Shown one piece after another: positions 29,385-36,996 of a stretch of 40,912 bases of DNA; position 1 is the first letter of the stretch, and each line of letters starts with the position of its first letter. Origin of the DNA: a virus. The stretch is taken from positions 1 to 40,912 of IMG/VR virus record IMGVR_UViG_3300020109_000045; one strand, written 5' to 3'. Made by a program: the position numbers and the translations under genes. The notes under the pieces were generated by a model, which worked only from the letters and a program-made list of their open reading frames with translations, was not told the origin of the DNA and did no database searches.

Positions 29385-29995
29385 GTCTCAGGCCAGGTAA
29401 GTCTTTGCGCTCTCGCATAGGCCATCTGCGTCAGCCGCCCCGCTGTGTCGGTCGGGTATTGCCGCCGCTGGTCCTCGTCGCTGTGCGAGATGGACGCCAT
29501 GGACCGCGCCTCCTGCCCGGTCAGCACCGTCACCTGTGCCTCATGCTCCACGCCGGTATCCGATCCCGATGCGGTCAGGGTCAGCATGTCCATGATGCCG
29601 CTGAATAGCTGTATGGGCTGCCCTACGAGGGCATTGCCCTGCCCCGTCGTCTGCTTGCCGTCATGCCCGCCCGGCCTGCCTTTCACGGCGCCGATGTGCA
29701 GCGCCATGCTGCGGTTGCGGATCGTGTCGTCCGCGTAGCCGTCCAGGTCAGCCGCCACACCCGCAAGGGCAAGCACCGCCTCCACAGCCGCTATCTCCGC
29801 GCCTTCCTCGGGGATCTGGACATTGCCGACCATGCCGACCCCCTTCCACGCCTTGCCGCCCCAGGTGATCGGCCCCACGCCGCTGTGCGCCCATACAGGA
29901 TCGTCGGGCCAGTCCAGCCAAGCGAATAGAACCAGATAACCGCCCTGCCGGAAAGCCGCCAAGGTGGCCGGGTCAACGCCGCGCCTCAGTTCCAC
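29381..29995 (-). CDS. distal tail protein, GTA gp13/DUF2163-like position
   Basis: The 204-aa product starts with GTG; GGAG lies eight bases upstream. It contains VGPITWGGKAWKGVGMVGNV and a C-terminal SHSDEDQRRQYPTDTAGRLTQMAYARAQ. The R-R-x-Y/H-x-x-D...Q ending is common in baseplate-hub proteins located between the distal tail and P60 genes. The assignment depends mainly on gene order and this ending. Confidence 0.6.
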   Translation of the reverse strand: MELRRGVDPATLAAFRQGGYLVLFAWLDWPDDPVWAHSGVGPITWGGKAWKGVGMVGNVQIPEEGAEIAAVEAVLALAGVAADLDGYADDTIRNRSMALHIGAVKGRPGGHDGKQTTGQGNALVGQPIQLFSGIMDMLTLTASGSDTGVEHEAQVTVLTGQEARSMASISHSDEDQRRQYPTDTAGRLTQMAYARAQRLTWPET

Positions 29996-30711
29996 GGATC
30001 AATCTCCGTGAAGGGGCCGCGCTCGTCCTCGAAGACCTCTGTGAACGTCCACTGATAGGACCAGTTCTGCCCCACAGGCTGCGCTGAACGGGGCATGGCA
30101 TCAGCCTCGAACACACCGGTTTCCCGTGTCCCGATCTCGATGGTGCCGGATCCCGTCAGCGGCTCCAGCAGATACAGCACCGCCTCGCCGCTACCATCTG
30201 ACCGCGCGGGCCGCATGACCATGGATGTCCTGCCGCCCATTGTGACGAACTCGCCAGGGCGCGCGACAGGCGTGTTCGCGGGCAGGCCAGTGACGCGCAC
30301 TCGATTGCCAGACAGCGCCTCGCCATAGGTGACGCCCGGCCCGGTCCACCAGCCCACATTCGCCGGGGGGATCAGCCAGTCCACATCGGGGGGCGGGATC
30401 AGCCACGATACAGGCTTGGTGCGGGCCGCGTTGTCGGCTCTGTCATCCAGATGCCAGTTAATCGGCGTGGAATGGAGGCGCACCAGATGCACGCCCCCAT
30501 CCAGCAGCCGTTTCAGCACCTCGATATAGCCTGCCCCATTGCGATCTGCCGACAGTGCCGCCACGTCCAGCGATGCCACCCGCCGCCTGCGCTGTGCCGC
30601 GCTGACGTAAGTGGCCCCCGTGATAAGTGACCGGGACCGGCTCACCGGGTCAAGGATTGTCCATTCCGCCGCGACATAATCCACCGGGGGCCATGCATAG
30701 ACGTTGACCAT
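29986..30711 (-). CDS. distal tail protein (baseplate hub component)
   Basis: The start at 30711 overlaps the tape-measure stop (TGATG), giving 241 residues. The protein is strand-rich (VNVYAWPPVDYVAAEWTI, then RVTGLPANTPVARPGEFVTMGG) and has two near-identical strands VSWLIPPPDVDWLIPPANVGW that look like an internal duplication. It follows the tape measure, the place of the Dit/GTA gp12 protein that closes the tail tube. No direct motif proves this. Confidence 0.65.
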   Translation of the reverse strand: MVNVYAWPPVDYVAAEWTILDPVSRSRSLITGATYVSAAQRRRRVASLDVAALSADRNGAGYIEVLKRLLDGGVHLVRLHSTPINWHLDDRADNAARTKPVSWLIPPPDVDWLIPPANVGWWTGPGVTYGEALSGNRVRVTGLPANTPVARPGEFVTMGGRTSMVMRPARSDGSGEAVLYLLEPLTGSGTIEIGTRETGVFEADAMPRSAQPVGQNWSYQWTFTEVFEDERGPFTEIDPWN

Positions 30712-32465
30712 CAGATGCCCCATCCTGTTTTCGATTTACCCATGGACCGCTTGGATGCCTGCACTGACTGGCCGACAATCTGCGGGGCCGACTGCGCCAC
30801 AACCTGCCCGGCTTGATCGCGGACGAAGGCTTGCAGATTGCCGTTGTTATCCACGGACACGGAAACATTCAGGTTCTGCGTTGTTCCGGCCATTATATCG
30901 CGGGTCTTGGACGCGCTGAAATAGCGGGCCGCGCCGGTTGCTTCCAACTCTGGGCCGCTCTCGCCCACGATCCGCAAGCCGCCTGTGTGATAGCCGCCAT
31001 TCGCAAAGCCGGGAATATTGAACGCGCCCATCAGCCCTGAGAAGCCTTTGCTGAACAGGCTGTTTCCCCACCCGCTGAACATATTGCCCAGCATCGACTT
31101 CATGCTGTCCTTGAAGGATGCACCCTCAAACAGCACGGATTGAAAAACGTCAGAGATGCCGCCTGCCATGTCCTGCATGGCCCCTTGGACGCCCTTGCCG
31201 CCAGCCTCGATGCCTTCCTTCAAGCCTTCGGAAATGAACCCGCCGAACCGCATGAACACGCGAGACGGTGACTGGATCTCCATCTCGTCGGTGAACACGC
31301 CCTTGACGGTATCGGCTACACTGGACACAGCACCGCGAACGCGATCCTTTGCCGCATCCAGACCGCTTTTCAGGCCATCCGCGATGTCCCGACCCCAGCC
31401 TAGCGCACGATCTTTCAGGGCGACGAACTCCGCAGCCATCCCGGCCGCAAGATCCTTGACTGCCTGAACGCCCGCCTCGTAAAGCCCTTTCAGCCCCTCG
31501 ATGACATTGGCGACAATCTCCTTGGCGAAGTTCAACGCCTGATGGGCGATGGTCGCAAAGCCCGCCGCAAGACCAGCGGCCAGTGACGAAATGGTCGTGC
31601 TGGCAGCGTTCGGAAGGGACTGGAACCCGGCAATGAAGCGGTCAACGAAATCTCGCGAAGCCTTCCCAGCGATGTCGGTCCAATCCAGAACCGCCTTGAT
31701 CAGCGATCCGATGCCCTCAACCACAGGCATCATGGCCTGCGCCAGTTGCGATAGCGACGGCCCTAGCTTCAAGACGGCTTGGTCGAATTGCGTCCGCAGC
31801 ACTTCCGACACAAGCCGCATCTCGCCCTGCGCCTGTCGTGCCGTCTTGATCAGCCCTTCATCAAGGGCAAGGCCAAGTTCATCGGCCTTCTTGCGCATGT
31901 CCTCAATGGCAAGCCCGCCGTTGCGGAAGGCGGGAACAAGCGCCGTGGCGTCGTTCGCAAGGGCTTCCATATAAAACGTCATTTCCGCTTGGGTGACGTT
32001 CGCCTTTTCCAAAGAGGAAACGTAAAGCGCCAAGGCATCCGACGACGACAGGTTGCGGAAGCTGTCAATCGTCACACCGACCTTGGGCGCGATGTTCTCA
32101 AAAAAGTCTTTCAGTTCCCCGCCGCCTGTCGCGGCGAAGTCACCGAACTTGTCGTTTACGTCCTTGAGGATGTCGGACAGCTTTTCCTGGCTGACGCCGT
32201 ATTGATCCACGGCCAGCGCGGCAATCTTGAATTCTTGCGCCGACAAGCCCGCGATGTCAGCCTGTTTTTGCAGATCCGTCGCGCGGGTTGCGCTCGTATT
32301 GAACGCCGCAAAGGCTGCCGTTCCCGCCGCTGCGATACCTGCGCCGACAGTCGCCATCTGCCGCCCGAACTTGGCGAGGTTCGACTGGCTCTGGCGAAGC
32401 CCCTGCTGGAACTGCGCACTGTCCAGGCCAAGCTGGACGAAAAGCGCACCGATAGCTTGCGACAT
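30711..32465 (-). CDS. tape measure protein
   Basis: This 584-aa protein opens with IGALFVQLGLDSAQFQQGLRQSQ, a typical tape-measure start, and has Ala/Gly-rich hydrophobic segments (VGAGIAAAGTAAFAAF; SLAAGLAAGFATIAHQAL). It also has long coiled helices and a C-terminal motif FANGGYHTGGLRIVGESGPE, which is conserved in siphophage tape measures. It sets tail length; at roughly 0.15 nm per residue a tail near 90 nm is expected. It follows the frameshifted chaperone, as in lambda-type phages. Confidence 0.92.
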   Translation of the reverse strand: MSQAIGALFVQLGLDSAQFQQGLRQSQSNLAKFGRQMATVGAGIAAAGTAAFAAFNTSATRATDLQKQADIAGLSAQEFKIAALAVDQYGVSQEKLSDILKDVNDKFGDFAATGGGELKDFFENIAPKVGVTIDSFRNLSSSDALALYVSSLEKANVTQAEMTFYMEALANDATALVPAFRNGGLAIEDMRKKADELGLALDEGLIKTARQAQGEMRLVSEVLRTQFDQAVLKLGPSLSQLAQAMMPVVEGIGSLIKAVLDWTDIAGKASRDFVDRFIAGFQSLPNAASTTISSLAAGLAAGFATIAHQALNFAKEIVANVIEGLKGLYEAGVQAVKDLAAGMAAEFVALKDRALGWGRDIADGLKSGLDAAKDRVRGAVSSVADTVKGVFTDEMEIQSPSRVFMRFGGFISEGLKEGIEAGGKGVQGAMQDMAGGISDVFQSVLFEGASFKDSMKSMLGNMFSGWGNSLFSKGFSGLMGAFNIPGFANGGYHTGGLRIVGESGPELEATGAARYFSASKTRDIMAGTTQNLNVSVSVDNNGNLQAFVRDQAGQVVAQSAPQIVGQSVQASKRSMGKSKTGWGI

Positions 32466-33091
32466 TCAATGCACCTTCGACATGAACCACGCGCGGACCA
32501 TTTCAGTCTGCACGTCGCGCGGAATTTCCCGCTTCTTGATCGGCTCGAACTTCGGCATCTTCTTCGGGTTGGATATGCCGATGGTGATCCAGACGGCTTG
32601 TTCGTAAGCCATCGCGCGGCGGGCTTCGTGGTCAGCCATCCACGCCTTATCCCGGCCTTCAATGATCGCCGTCATTTCGCGCGGGGTCAGTTCCCAGAAC
32701 TGATCGTAAGGCAGCCCACGCGACAGCCACGCCGCCAGAAACGCGCCGATCAGGTCCGCTTCTGGCGCTTCCCGTTTCCCGCGTCACCCTCAACCGCATC
32801 TGGGAATGCGGCACGTATCGTGTCTCCCAGCAGTTCCGATGCCTTGGTGATGCCAACAGCATCCATCAAGTCGCCCGCTTCCTCTGGCTTCATGCCCGCC
32901 GCAACGGCGAACAGCGCCCGCAGATCGCTGAACCGGACAGTCTTGCCGGTGGGGTCATTCAGCTTGTCGATGATCTGGCCGAACGGCAGGCCAAGCGCAT
33001 CCTCAGCCGCTGCCATCTGGTTAGCGCCGAAGCGAAGGGCATAATCCTTGCCGTCCGCCTTGAATGTGACGTATCCGCGCCGCGCGTTCAT
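32466..33091 (-). CDS. tail assembly chaperone, -1 frameshift fusion (GT-type)
   Basis: Continuing from the upstream chaperone frame by a -1 shift at GGGAAAC (32780-32774) gives a 208-aa fusion. Its extension reads REAPEADLIGAFLAAWLSRG, then LPYDQFWELTPREMTAII. The P-Y-x-x-F-W-x-L-T-P-R-E motif is the hallmark C-terminal segment of tail chaperones in siphophages and gene transfer agents. The ATG at 32675 is internal to this extension and is not the true start. The short and long forms normally chaperone the tape measure during tube assembly. Confidence 0.85.
32733..32780 (-). promoter_or_regulatory. programmed -1 ribosomal frameshift site
   Basis: The heptamer G GGA AAC is in the correct phase of the upstream frame (GGA at 32779, AAC at 32776). 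Six bases downstream begins a perfect 8-bp stem, CGCCAGAA (32767-32760) with TTCTGGCG (32740-32733), enclosing a 19-nt loop that contains the zero-frame stop TGA. Slippery site, 5-9 nt spacer and stem-loop is the standard cassette. Confidence 0.88.
32750..33091 (-). CDS. tail assembly chaperone, short form (G-type)
   Basis: This 113-aa protein reads MNARRGYVTFKADGKDYALRFG, then ALFAVAAGMKPEEAGDLMDAVG. It matches the GTA/phage tail-chaperone N-terminal domain (beta start, then helices, with a G-x-x-x-x-E-A-x-x-L-x-D segment). It overlaps the tail tube stop as TGATG. Most ribosomes should stop at 32750; a minority should shift into the long form. Confidence 0.85.
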   Translation of the reverse strand: MNARRGYVTFKADGKDYALRFGANQMAAAEDALGLPFGQIIDKLNDPTGKTVRFSDLRALFAVAAGMKPEEAGDLMDAVGITKASELLGDTIRAAFPDAVEGDAGNGKRQKRT

Positions 33092-33525
33092 CAGGTCCCC
33101 GCAGTGAAGGTGAAGTCGCCCGTGGTGCGAATGGTGATCGTCATGCCGATGATCGCCCCAGCATCATCGCCGCCATCCAGCGTCGGGGTCGGATAGCCTT
33201 GGAACTCGAACACGTCACCCGTGGTCTTGCCGGGTGCCACAGGCAGCGTCACGCGGTAGAAGATCGCGCCGTTAAAGTTCTGGTCGTCAAGCTGCTGCTG
33301 GAAACCTTCTGCCGTGTAGTTGGCAGGGACCGACAGTTCGCCCGCATCCTTGAGGCCCTTGATATATTCCCGATACCCGTTCGGGCTTTGCAGGTGGGTT
33401 GCTTCCACATACTCCTGCTCAACTTGGGGAATTGCCACGCCTTTCGCCTCTGGGATAGGCGCGAACGTGCTTCCGTCTTGGGATCGCTCGATGAGCGCCC
33501 CATAGGCGATGATTGCCTGCGTCAT
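33091..33525 (-). CDS. major tail tube protein
   Basis: This 144-aa protein has the tail-tube pattern: an N-terminal I-x-Y-G-A-x-I-E strand and loop, QEYVEATHLQSPNGYREYIKGLKDAGELSVPANY in the centre, and a final MTITIRTTGDFTF strand. The Y-x-x-x-x-x-D-G/A-x-x-x-x and L-D-D-Q segments are usual for the tube fold. AGGAGG is present upstream. It forms the hexameric rings around the tape measure. Confidence 0.88.
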   Translation of the reverse strand: MTQAIIAYGALIERSQDGSTFAPIPEAKGVAIPQVEQEYVEATHLQSPNGYREYIKGLKDAGELSVPANYTAEGFQQQLDDQNFNGAIFYRVTLPVAPGKTTGDVFEFQGYPTPTLDGGDDAGAIIGMTITIRTTGDFTFTAGT

Positions 33526-33534
33526 GTGGGCCTC

Positions 33535-33909
33535 CTAGCCGCGATAGACGATTGAGAAATCCATCGAGTAACGATGGGCGGTGACATCGACCTCGGCAGA
33601 CAAGTCCCGCTGCGAGATGATGAACGCGCCAAGGATGCCCCCCGCGCGGTATCCGTTCAGGCAGTCGATGACCGCCCGTGAAAGCTGACGAACCTCCGGC
33701 CGATTGATCGCATAGCAGTCGATCTGCACGCGATAGGTCCAGACCTGATCCGTGCCGCGAAGGGTCGGCTGATCGGCCCCTGACACGATATTCAAGACAA
33801 TGGCAGGGACCGCAGCACCTTGCGGGTATTCGCTCCAATAGACGGCCGTTCCTGCAATGGCCGAAATGCCCGCGTCCTCCGTCAGCGCAGTCCAGAGGGC
33901 TTCATCCAT
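33535..33909 (-). CDS. tail terminator / completion protein (DUF3168-like)
   Basis: The 124-aa product starts at 33909 with an eight-base overlap to the gp10-like gene; the longer upstream frame is a shadow. It contains VYWSEYPQGAAVPAIVLNIVSG and a central DQVWTYRVQIDCYAI strand pair, ending SMDFSIVYRG. This P-x-x-P-A-I-V...Q-I-D-C-Y/W pattern fits DUF3168 tail terminators. It caps the tail and joins it to the head. Confidence 0.8.
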   Translation of the reverse strand: MDEALWTALTEDAGISAIAGTAVYWSEYPQGAAVPAIVLNIVSGADQPTLRGTDQVWTYRVQIDCYAINRPEVRQLSRAVIDCLNGYRAGGILGAFIISQRDLSAEVDVTAHRYSMDFSIVYRG

Positions 33910-34474
33910 TTGCCTTCGCCTTCCTGCGCGCCTGACGCTTCGCCGCCCGGTCGATCTGGTTCCACATTTCCGTGGCGACGATATCCAAGGCCACGTTCTG
34001 CGTTGCGTCCCAAGCCGGGCGGATGAACGGATTGGGCCTGACGCCAGGGTGGCGGGTGCCTGCGAACATGCCAGCGTTGGTGTGCGGGCTGATGCCGAAC
34101 TCCACCCAATGTGCCCGCCAGGACCGTTCGCCCGGCCCCACATACATCAGCACCGGCGGCATCGTGCCCTTGGCTGCGCGGCGGGCGTCTCGCATCGCCT
34201 TGACCGCAGCGCCCTTGTCACCGCGCGTTTCGCGCATGGACGCGGCATAGGCTGCCTTTCCCGCCTCGTTCTTGATCTTGGTGCCGACAATGATGTTGCT
34301 GGCAATCTTCTTGTCCCAAGTCCCGGCAGCACCTGACCGCATCAGGTCAGCCGTGGGTTCAGCTGCCTTCTTCAGCGTGTTCCGCACGACCGTTTTGCGG
34401 GTGGCGCTTTTCTCGATCTCGCCTAGCGCCCGCTCCAACTCGCGCAGGCCGCGCACGTCAACGGTGACAGCCAT
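33902..34474 (-). CDS. HK97 gp10-like tail completion protein
   Basis: This 190-aa protein opens VDVRGLRELERALGEIEK and contains LKKAAEPTADLMRSGAAG, then HWVEFGISPHTNAGMFAGTRHPGVRPNPFIRPAWD. The H-x-x-E-F-G...P-x-P-F-x-R-P-A-x-D motif is the signature of HK97 gp10. It is basic at the C-terminus. It joins neck and tail. Confidence 0.88.
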   Translation of the reverse strand: MAVTVDVRGLRELERALGEIEKSATRKTVVRNTLKKAAEPTADLMRSGAAGTWDKKIASNIIVGTKIKNEAGKAAYAASMRETRGDKGAAVKAMRDARRAAKGTMPPVLMYVGPGERSWRAHWVEFGISPHTNAGMFAGTRHPGVRPNPFIRPAWDATQNVALDIVATEMWNQIDRAAKRQARRKAKANG

Positions 34475-34797
34475 CAGTCAAGCCGGGCTTGCGCCGTGAT
34501 TTCCAGCCAGTCGGCGCGACCCAATTCCTTGATGCCGACAATCTCGAACGTCAGCCGCCCCTCGGTCAGCCGGTCAGCGGGGCGGATGGCGCGCGTGTCA
34601 GGGGTGGACCGCACGACGAAGCGCGATGCCACCGTTGAGATGGCCGTCCCGGATGCCGCCTTCTCGCCGTCGCTGACATCCTTGCGGCTGGCCCAGGTCG
34701 TCACCAACTTTAGCCAAGTCTCAGTCGCGCCAAGAGGTGTATTGCTGACAGTCTTGCGCTCAACTGTTATACGTCGGTCCAGATTTCCAGCTTGCAT
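34474..34797 (-). CDS. head-tail adaptor / head closure protein
   Basis: This 107-aa protein has the phage head-tail adaptor pattern: MQAGNLDRRITVERKTV, W-L-K-L-V-T-T-W-A-S-R-K, then FVVRSTPDTRAIRPADRL and FEIVGIKELGRADWLEITAQ. The L-D-R-R-I-x-I/V...W-A-x-R...I-x-P-x-D-R blocks are characteristic. It starts close to the opposite-strand gene at 34810, whose candidate promoter overlaps this 5' end. Confidence 0.88.
   Translation of the reverse strand: MQAGNLDRRITVERKTVSNTPLGATETWLKLVTTWASRKDVSDGEKAASGTAISTVASRFVVRSTPDTRAIRPADRLTEGRLTFEIVGIKELGRADWLEITAQARLD
34742..34770 (+). promoter_or_regulatory. possible promoter for the plus-strand moron
   Basis: TTGCTG (34742-34747) and TGTTAT (34765-34770) are 17 bp apart on the plus strand, about 40 bases before the GTG start at 34810. 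Each hexamer is a partial match. Its position just ahead of an isolated opposite-strand gene supports it. Confidence 0.4.
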
Positions 34798-34809
34798 TGA
34801 GGACCACCC

Positions 34810-35100
34810 GTGAATTTCAGAACCATCACCATCACCGCTGCCGCCGTCATCTTGGGCGCCGGAGCGTTGCTAAGCCGCAATGATGGCGAAGCCGAAGAAT
34901 GCCGCATCGAAAGCCAAGGCGAACGCATGGCTTCTGACGAACTGATGACCGTGACGGGAACAAGCAACTGCGAAACAGGGACCGTCCTGCTGACCCTTGA
35001 AGGCGTCCCTTTCGAGATTGCCGTCAGAAACGGCCTGTTCGGCGCAGAGGTTGAGATGGACGGCGACAAGCCTGTTAGCGTTCGCGATATGCGGGACTAG
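34810..35100 (+). CDS. moron candidate: small exported protein on the opposite strand
   Basis: This 96-aa product starts with GTG, with GAGGA at good spacing. It begins with a secretion-like segment MNFRTITITAAAVILGAGALLS (positively charged residue, 15 hydrophobic residues, small residues), then an acidic patch. Two cysteines (residues 31 and 54) could form a disulphide in the periplasm. Beta-rich sequence follows (VLLTLEGVPFEIAV). It is the only plus-strand gene in a 25 kb minus-strand block, inserted between connector and adaptor. Its TAG stop shares the palindrome CTAG with the convergent gene's stop. A lysogenic-conversion or superinfection-exclusion role is plausible but unproven. Confidence 0.7.
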   Translation: MNFRTITITAAAVILGAGALLSRNDGEAEECRIESQGERMASDELMTVTGTSNCETGTVLLTLEGVPFEIAVRNGLFGAEVEMDGDKPVSVRDMRD

Positions 35101-35522
35101 ACCCATACCCGCAGCGGCGCCAGCAGCGATTTCACCGCAAGGGGCGCCTCCGACCAGTTTCCTTCAACCGATGCCTGCCGCTGCTCATACCAATAGCCCA
35201 CCAGTAGCAGGATCGCGGCCTTGACGGATGGCAGCTTCTCCGCAGGCATGGCGCAGGTGTAATCGACTGTCCCGTCACCGTTCACCGCGATCAGCAGCGT
35301 GTCATACGGCGCAATGATGCGTTCAGCTTCCAATGCACTGGCCCGCCAGGTCTGTTCCATCACGCACCGGCCCAGAACGCCGTCGAAGCCGTCGATCCAA
35401 GAGGTTGCCGCATCCAGATACGCCTGGATCAGCGCGTCCTCGTGGCTGTGATCCACCCGCAGGTGCGCCTTCACTTCGGGAAGCGAAACGATAGCGGTCG
35501 CGGGCGGCGTGACGCGGATCAT
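35097..35522 (-). CDS. HK97 gp6-like head-tail connector
   Basis: This 141-aa protein has the connector pattern: LPEVKAHLRVDHSHEDALIQAYLDAATSWIDGF, then a central strand region and a C-terminal PSVKAAILLLVGYWYEQRQA helix. The L-x-E-V-K-x-H-L-R-V-D...D...I-x-x-x-L-x-A-A motif is diagnostic of the gp6 family. It forms the ring below the portal. It ends convergently with the moron. Confidence 0.9.
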   Translation of the reverse strand: MIRVTPPATAIVSLPEVKAHLRVDHSHEDALIQAYLDAATSWIDGFDGVLGRCVMEQTWRASALEAERIIAPYDTLLIAVNGDGTVDYTCAMPAEKLPSVKAAILLLVGYWYEQRQASVEGNWSEAPLAVKSLLAPLRVWV

Positions 35523-35716
35523 TTGTCGGCTTTCGCCTTGTTCTGGACGGCAGGCTCGGCCTTGTTCTTGGCCGCAGGCTCTGCCTTGGCCTTCATAGGC
35601 TCAAGGACGCCGTTTGCGACCAGATGAGCCACGTCGCGCTCATCCGCCTCGCGTGTGTCTCCCTCGGCATAGGGTTTATCGCCATGATGCTGGCGAAGAA
35701 CTTTGAACTTTTCCAT
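35519..35716 (-). CDS. small protein with Lys/Ala/Glu/Pro tail
   Basis: This 65-aa protein starts MEKFKVLRQHHGDKPYAEGDTREAD, with AGGAGG upstream, and ends in a repetitive AKAEPAAKNKAEPAV-type tail. Such short proteins with K-V-L...H-x-G-x-x-Y-x-x-G-D-x-R openings often lie between capsid and connector in phages. It may be a minor head or connector-associated protein. Confidence 0.6.
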   Translation of the reverse strand: MEKFKVLRQHHGDKPYAEGDTREADERDVAHLVANGVLEPMKAKAEPAAKNKAEPAVQNKAKADK

Positions 35717-35741
35717 GATTACCTCCTTATCGGCTCATAGA

Positions 35742-35762
35742 TGGGGCGGCAGCACCGCCCCA
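35742..35762 (-). terminator. strong hairpin after the capsid gene
   Basis: TGGGGCGG and CCGCCCCA form a perfect 8-bp stem around a 5-nt loop, 12 bases beyond the capsid stop (minus strand). No T-run follows. It probably stabilises or attenuates mRNA, giving more capsid than connector products. Confidence 0.55.
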
Positions 35763-35773
35763 CTTAGAAACGA

Positions 35774-36973
35774 TCAAGCCACGTTGCCGAAGTCGCCGTA
35801 GATGAACGCCTGCGGGCGATACACCGCCAAGGCAAGCCGTTCTTCGGCCAGGATGGTCACAAGGTTCTTGATGAAGTCGTCGTTGACGTAGCCGACTTCC
35901 ACCCGTGCATCCCAACGGTCGAACACCTGCGCACCCATGCGGAAGGCGCCGGTCAGGAACTTGTCAACGGCGATGGCCGGAGTGGTCACAACCGGCAGAC
36001 CCCAAAGCGTCGGAGCAATGGTGCCCTGCGGGTTGCCGATGATGTAGCGGCCATCGGCGTCCTTGGTCAGTTCGATGCGGCCCCAATCGGCAGGGTTCAT
36101 CACGATGCCGGTGGATGGGAACAGCGCGATTTCTGCTTGCAGCATGGCAAGGCGAATGGCGTCGATTTCCGTCGCGTCGGCGATGGTGATGGGTGCAGTG
36201 TAGGCGGTCGCCTGGGGAATGATCCCGTTCAGGTTCTGGCCGGTGCCGTCACCGTTCAGCAGTTGCTGTTCTTCGACATATTCCAGGCCATACATCAGGC
36301 GGCTGTCGATGACAGAACGAAGCTGCGCGAAATCCGACAGGATTTGCCGCGATGCCTTCATCCAATGGGCGATGACCTTGGCCGAAGTGTTGACCAGATC
36401 AAATTTCAGGTCGCTTTCCGGCTTGGTAGCCAGTTCGGCGACAGGCGCCGCGTTGTTGGTGAAGCCAGTTTCACGCACATATTCCAGCGTATTGCCATCC
36501 ATGCGGCCCTGCGACAGCAGATCGCGCACAGTCATGCGGCGCTGCGGCAGTTCCAGGATGCCCGGCAGGCGGGTCGTGCGGACGCCAGCGCCAGCCGAAC
36601 CGGCGGCGTTGGTGGTCGCGGACGAAATGGTTGCCTTGAAACGCGCATCGACGCGCCCCGAGGTGGGTTCGTTCGCCAGGAAAGCCTTGACGCGATCATC
36701 TTCGACAAAGCGTTCACCGAACGACTTGGCTTCGTCATCGGTGACGCCATCGCGGGCAGCCTTCTGCTCCAGTTCATCGAACCGGGCGCGCAGGCTGTTG
36801 ACGTTCAGAAGCGCCTCGTCGGCCTTCTCCTTTACGCTGGCAGCCAGTTGTTCGCCCGAATTGGCCTTGCCCAGTGCTTCCTCGGCAATGGCCTTCACGC
36901 TGTCGACTGCCTTATCGACAGCCGCCTTCGTTTCCGCTGCCAGTTCGGCAGCCGATTTGGTTTGATCCGACAT
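35774..36973 (-). CDS. major capsid protein, HK97 fold
   Basis: The product has 399 residues. Residues 1-105 are an Ala/Lys/Glu-rich coiled delta domain that acts as an internal scaffold and is normally removed by the protease. The mature region has LPGILELPQRRMTVRDLLSQG, a W-M-K-A-S-R-Q-I-L-S-D-F spine helix, and GIVMNPADWGRIELTKDADG (P-domain). It closes with VEVGYVNDDFIKNLVTILAEERLALAVYRPQAFIYG. GGAGG precedes the start. This is the standard HK97-type capsid following the protease. Confidence 0.95.
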   Translation of the reverse strand: MSDQTKSAAELAAETKAAVDKAVDSVKAIAEEALGKANSGEQLAASVKEKADEALLNVNSLRARFDELEQKAARDGVTDDEAKSFGERFVEDDRVKAFLANEPTSGRVDARFKATISSATTNAAGSAGAGVRTTRLPGILELPQRRMTVRDLLSQGRMDGNTLEYVRETGFTNNAAPVAELATKPESDLKFDLVNTSAKVIAHWMKASRQILSDFAQLRSVIDSRLMYGLEYVEEQQLLNGDGTGQNLNGIIPQATAYTAPITIADATEIDAIRLAMLQAEIALFPSTGIVMNPADWGRIELTKDADGRYIIGNPQGTIAPTLWGLPVVTTPAIAVDKFLTGAFRMGAQVFDRWDARVEVGYVNDDFIKNLVTILAEERLALAVYRPQAFIYGDFGNVA

Positions 36974-36996
36974 GGGAACCTCCAGATTGTCGGGTG

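Noticed and set aside
32466-32675. Separate 69-aa gene starting at 32675
   Set aside because: The frame is open upstream to the slippery heptamer and encodes the conserved chaperone extension, so the ATG is internal to a frameshift product.
34767-35106. Minus-strand frames (34767-35069 and 34870-35106) opposite the moron
   Set aside because: They have Ser/Thr- or His-rich shadow composition and no Shine-Dalgarno. The plus frame has a start site, a secretion-like N-terminus and fits its neighbours exactly.
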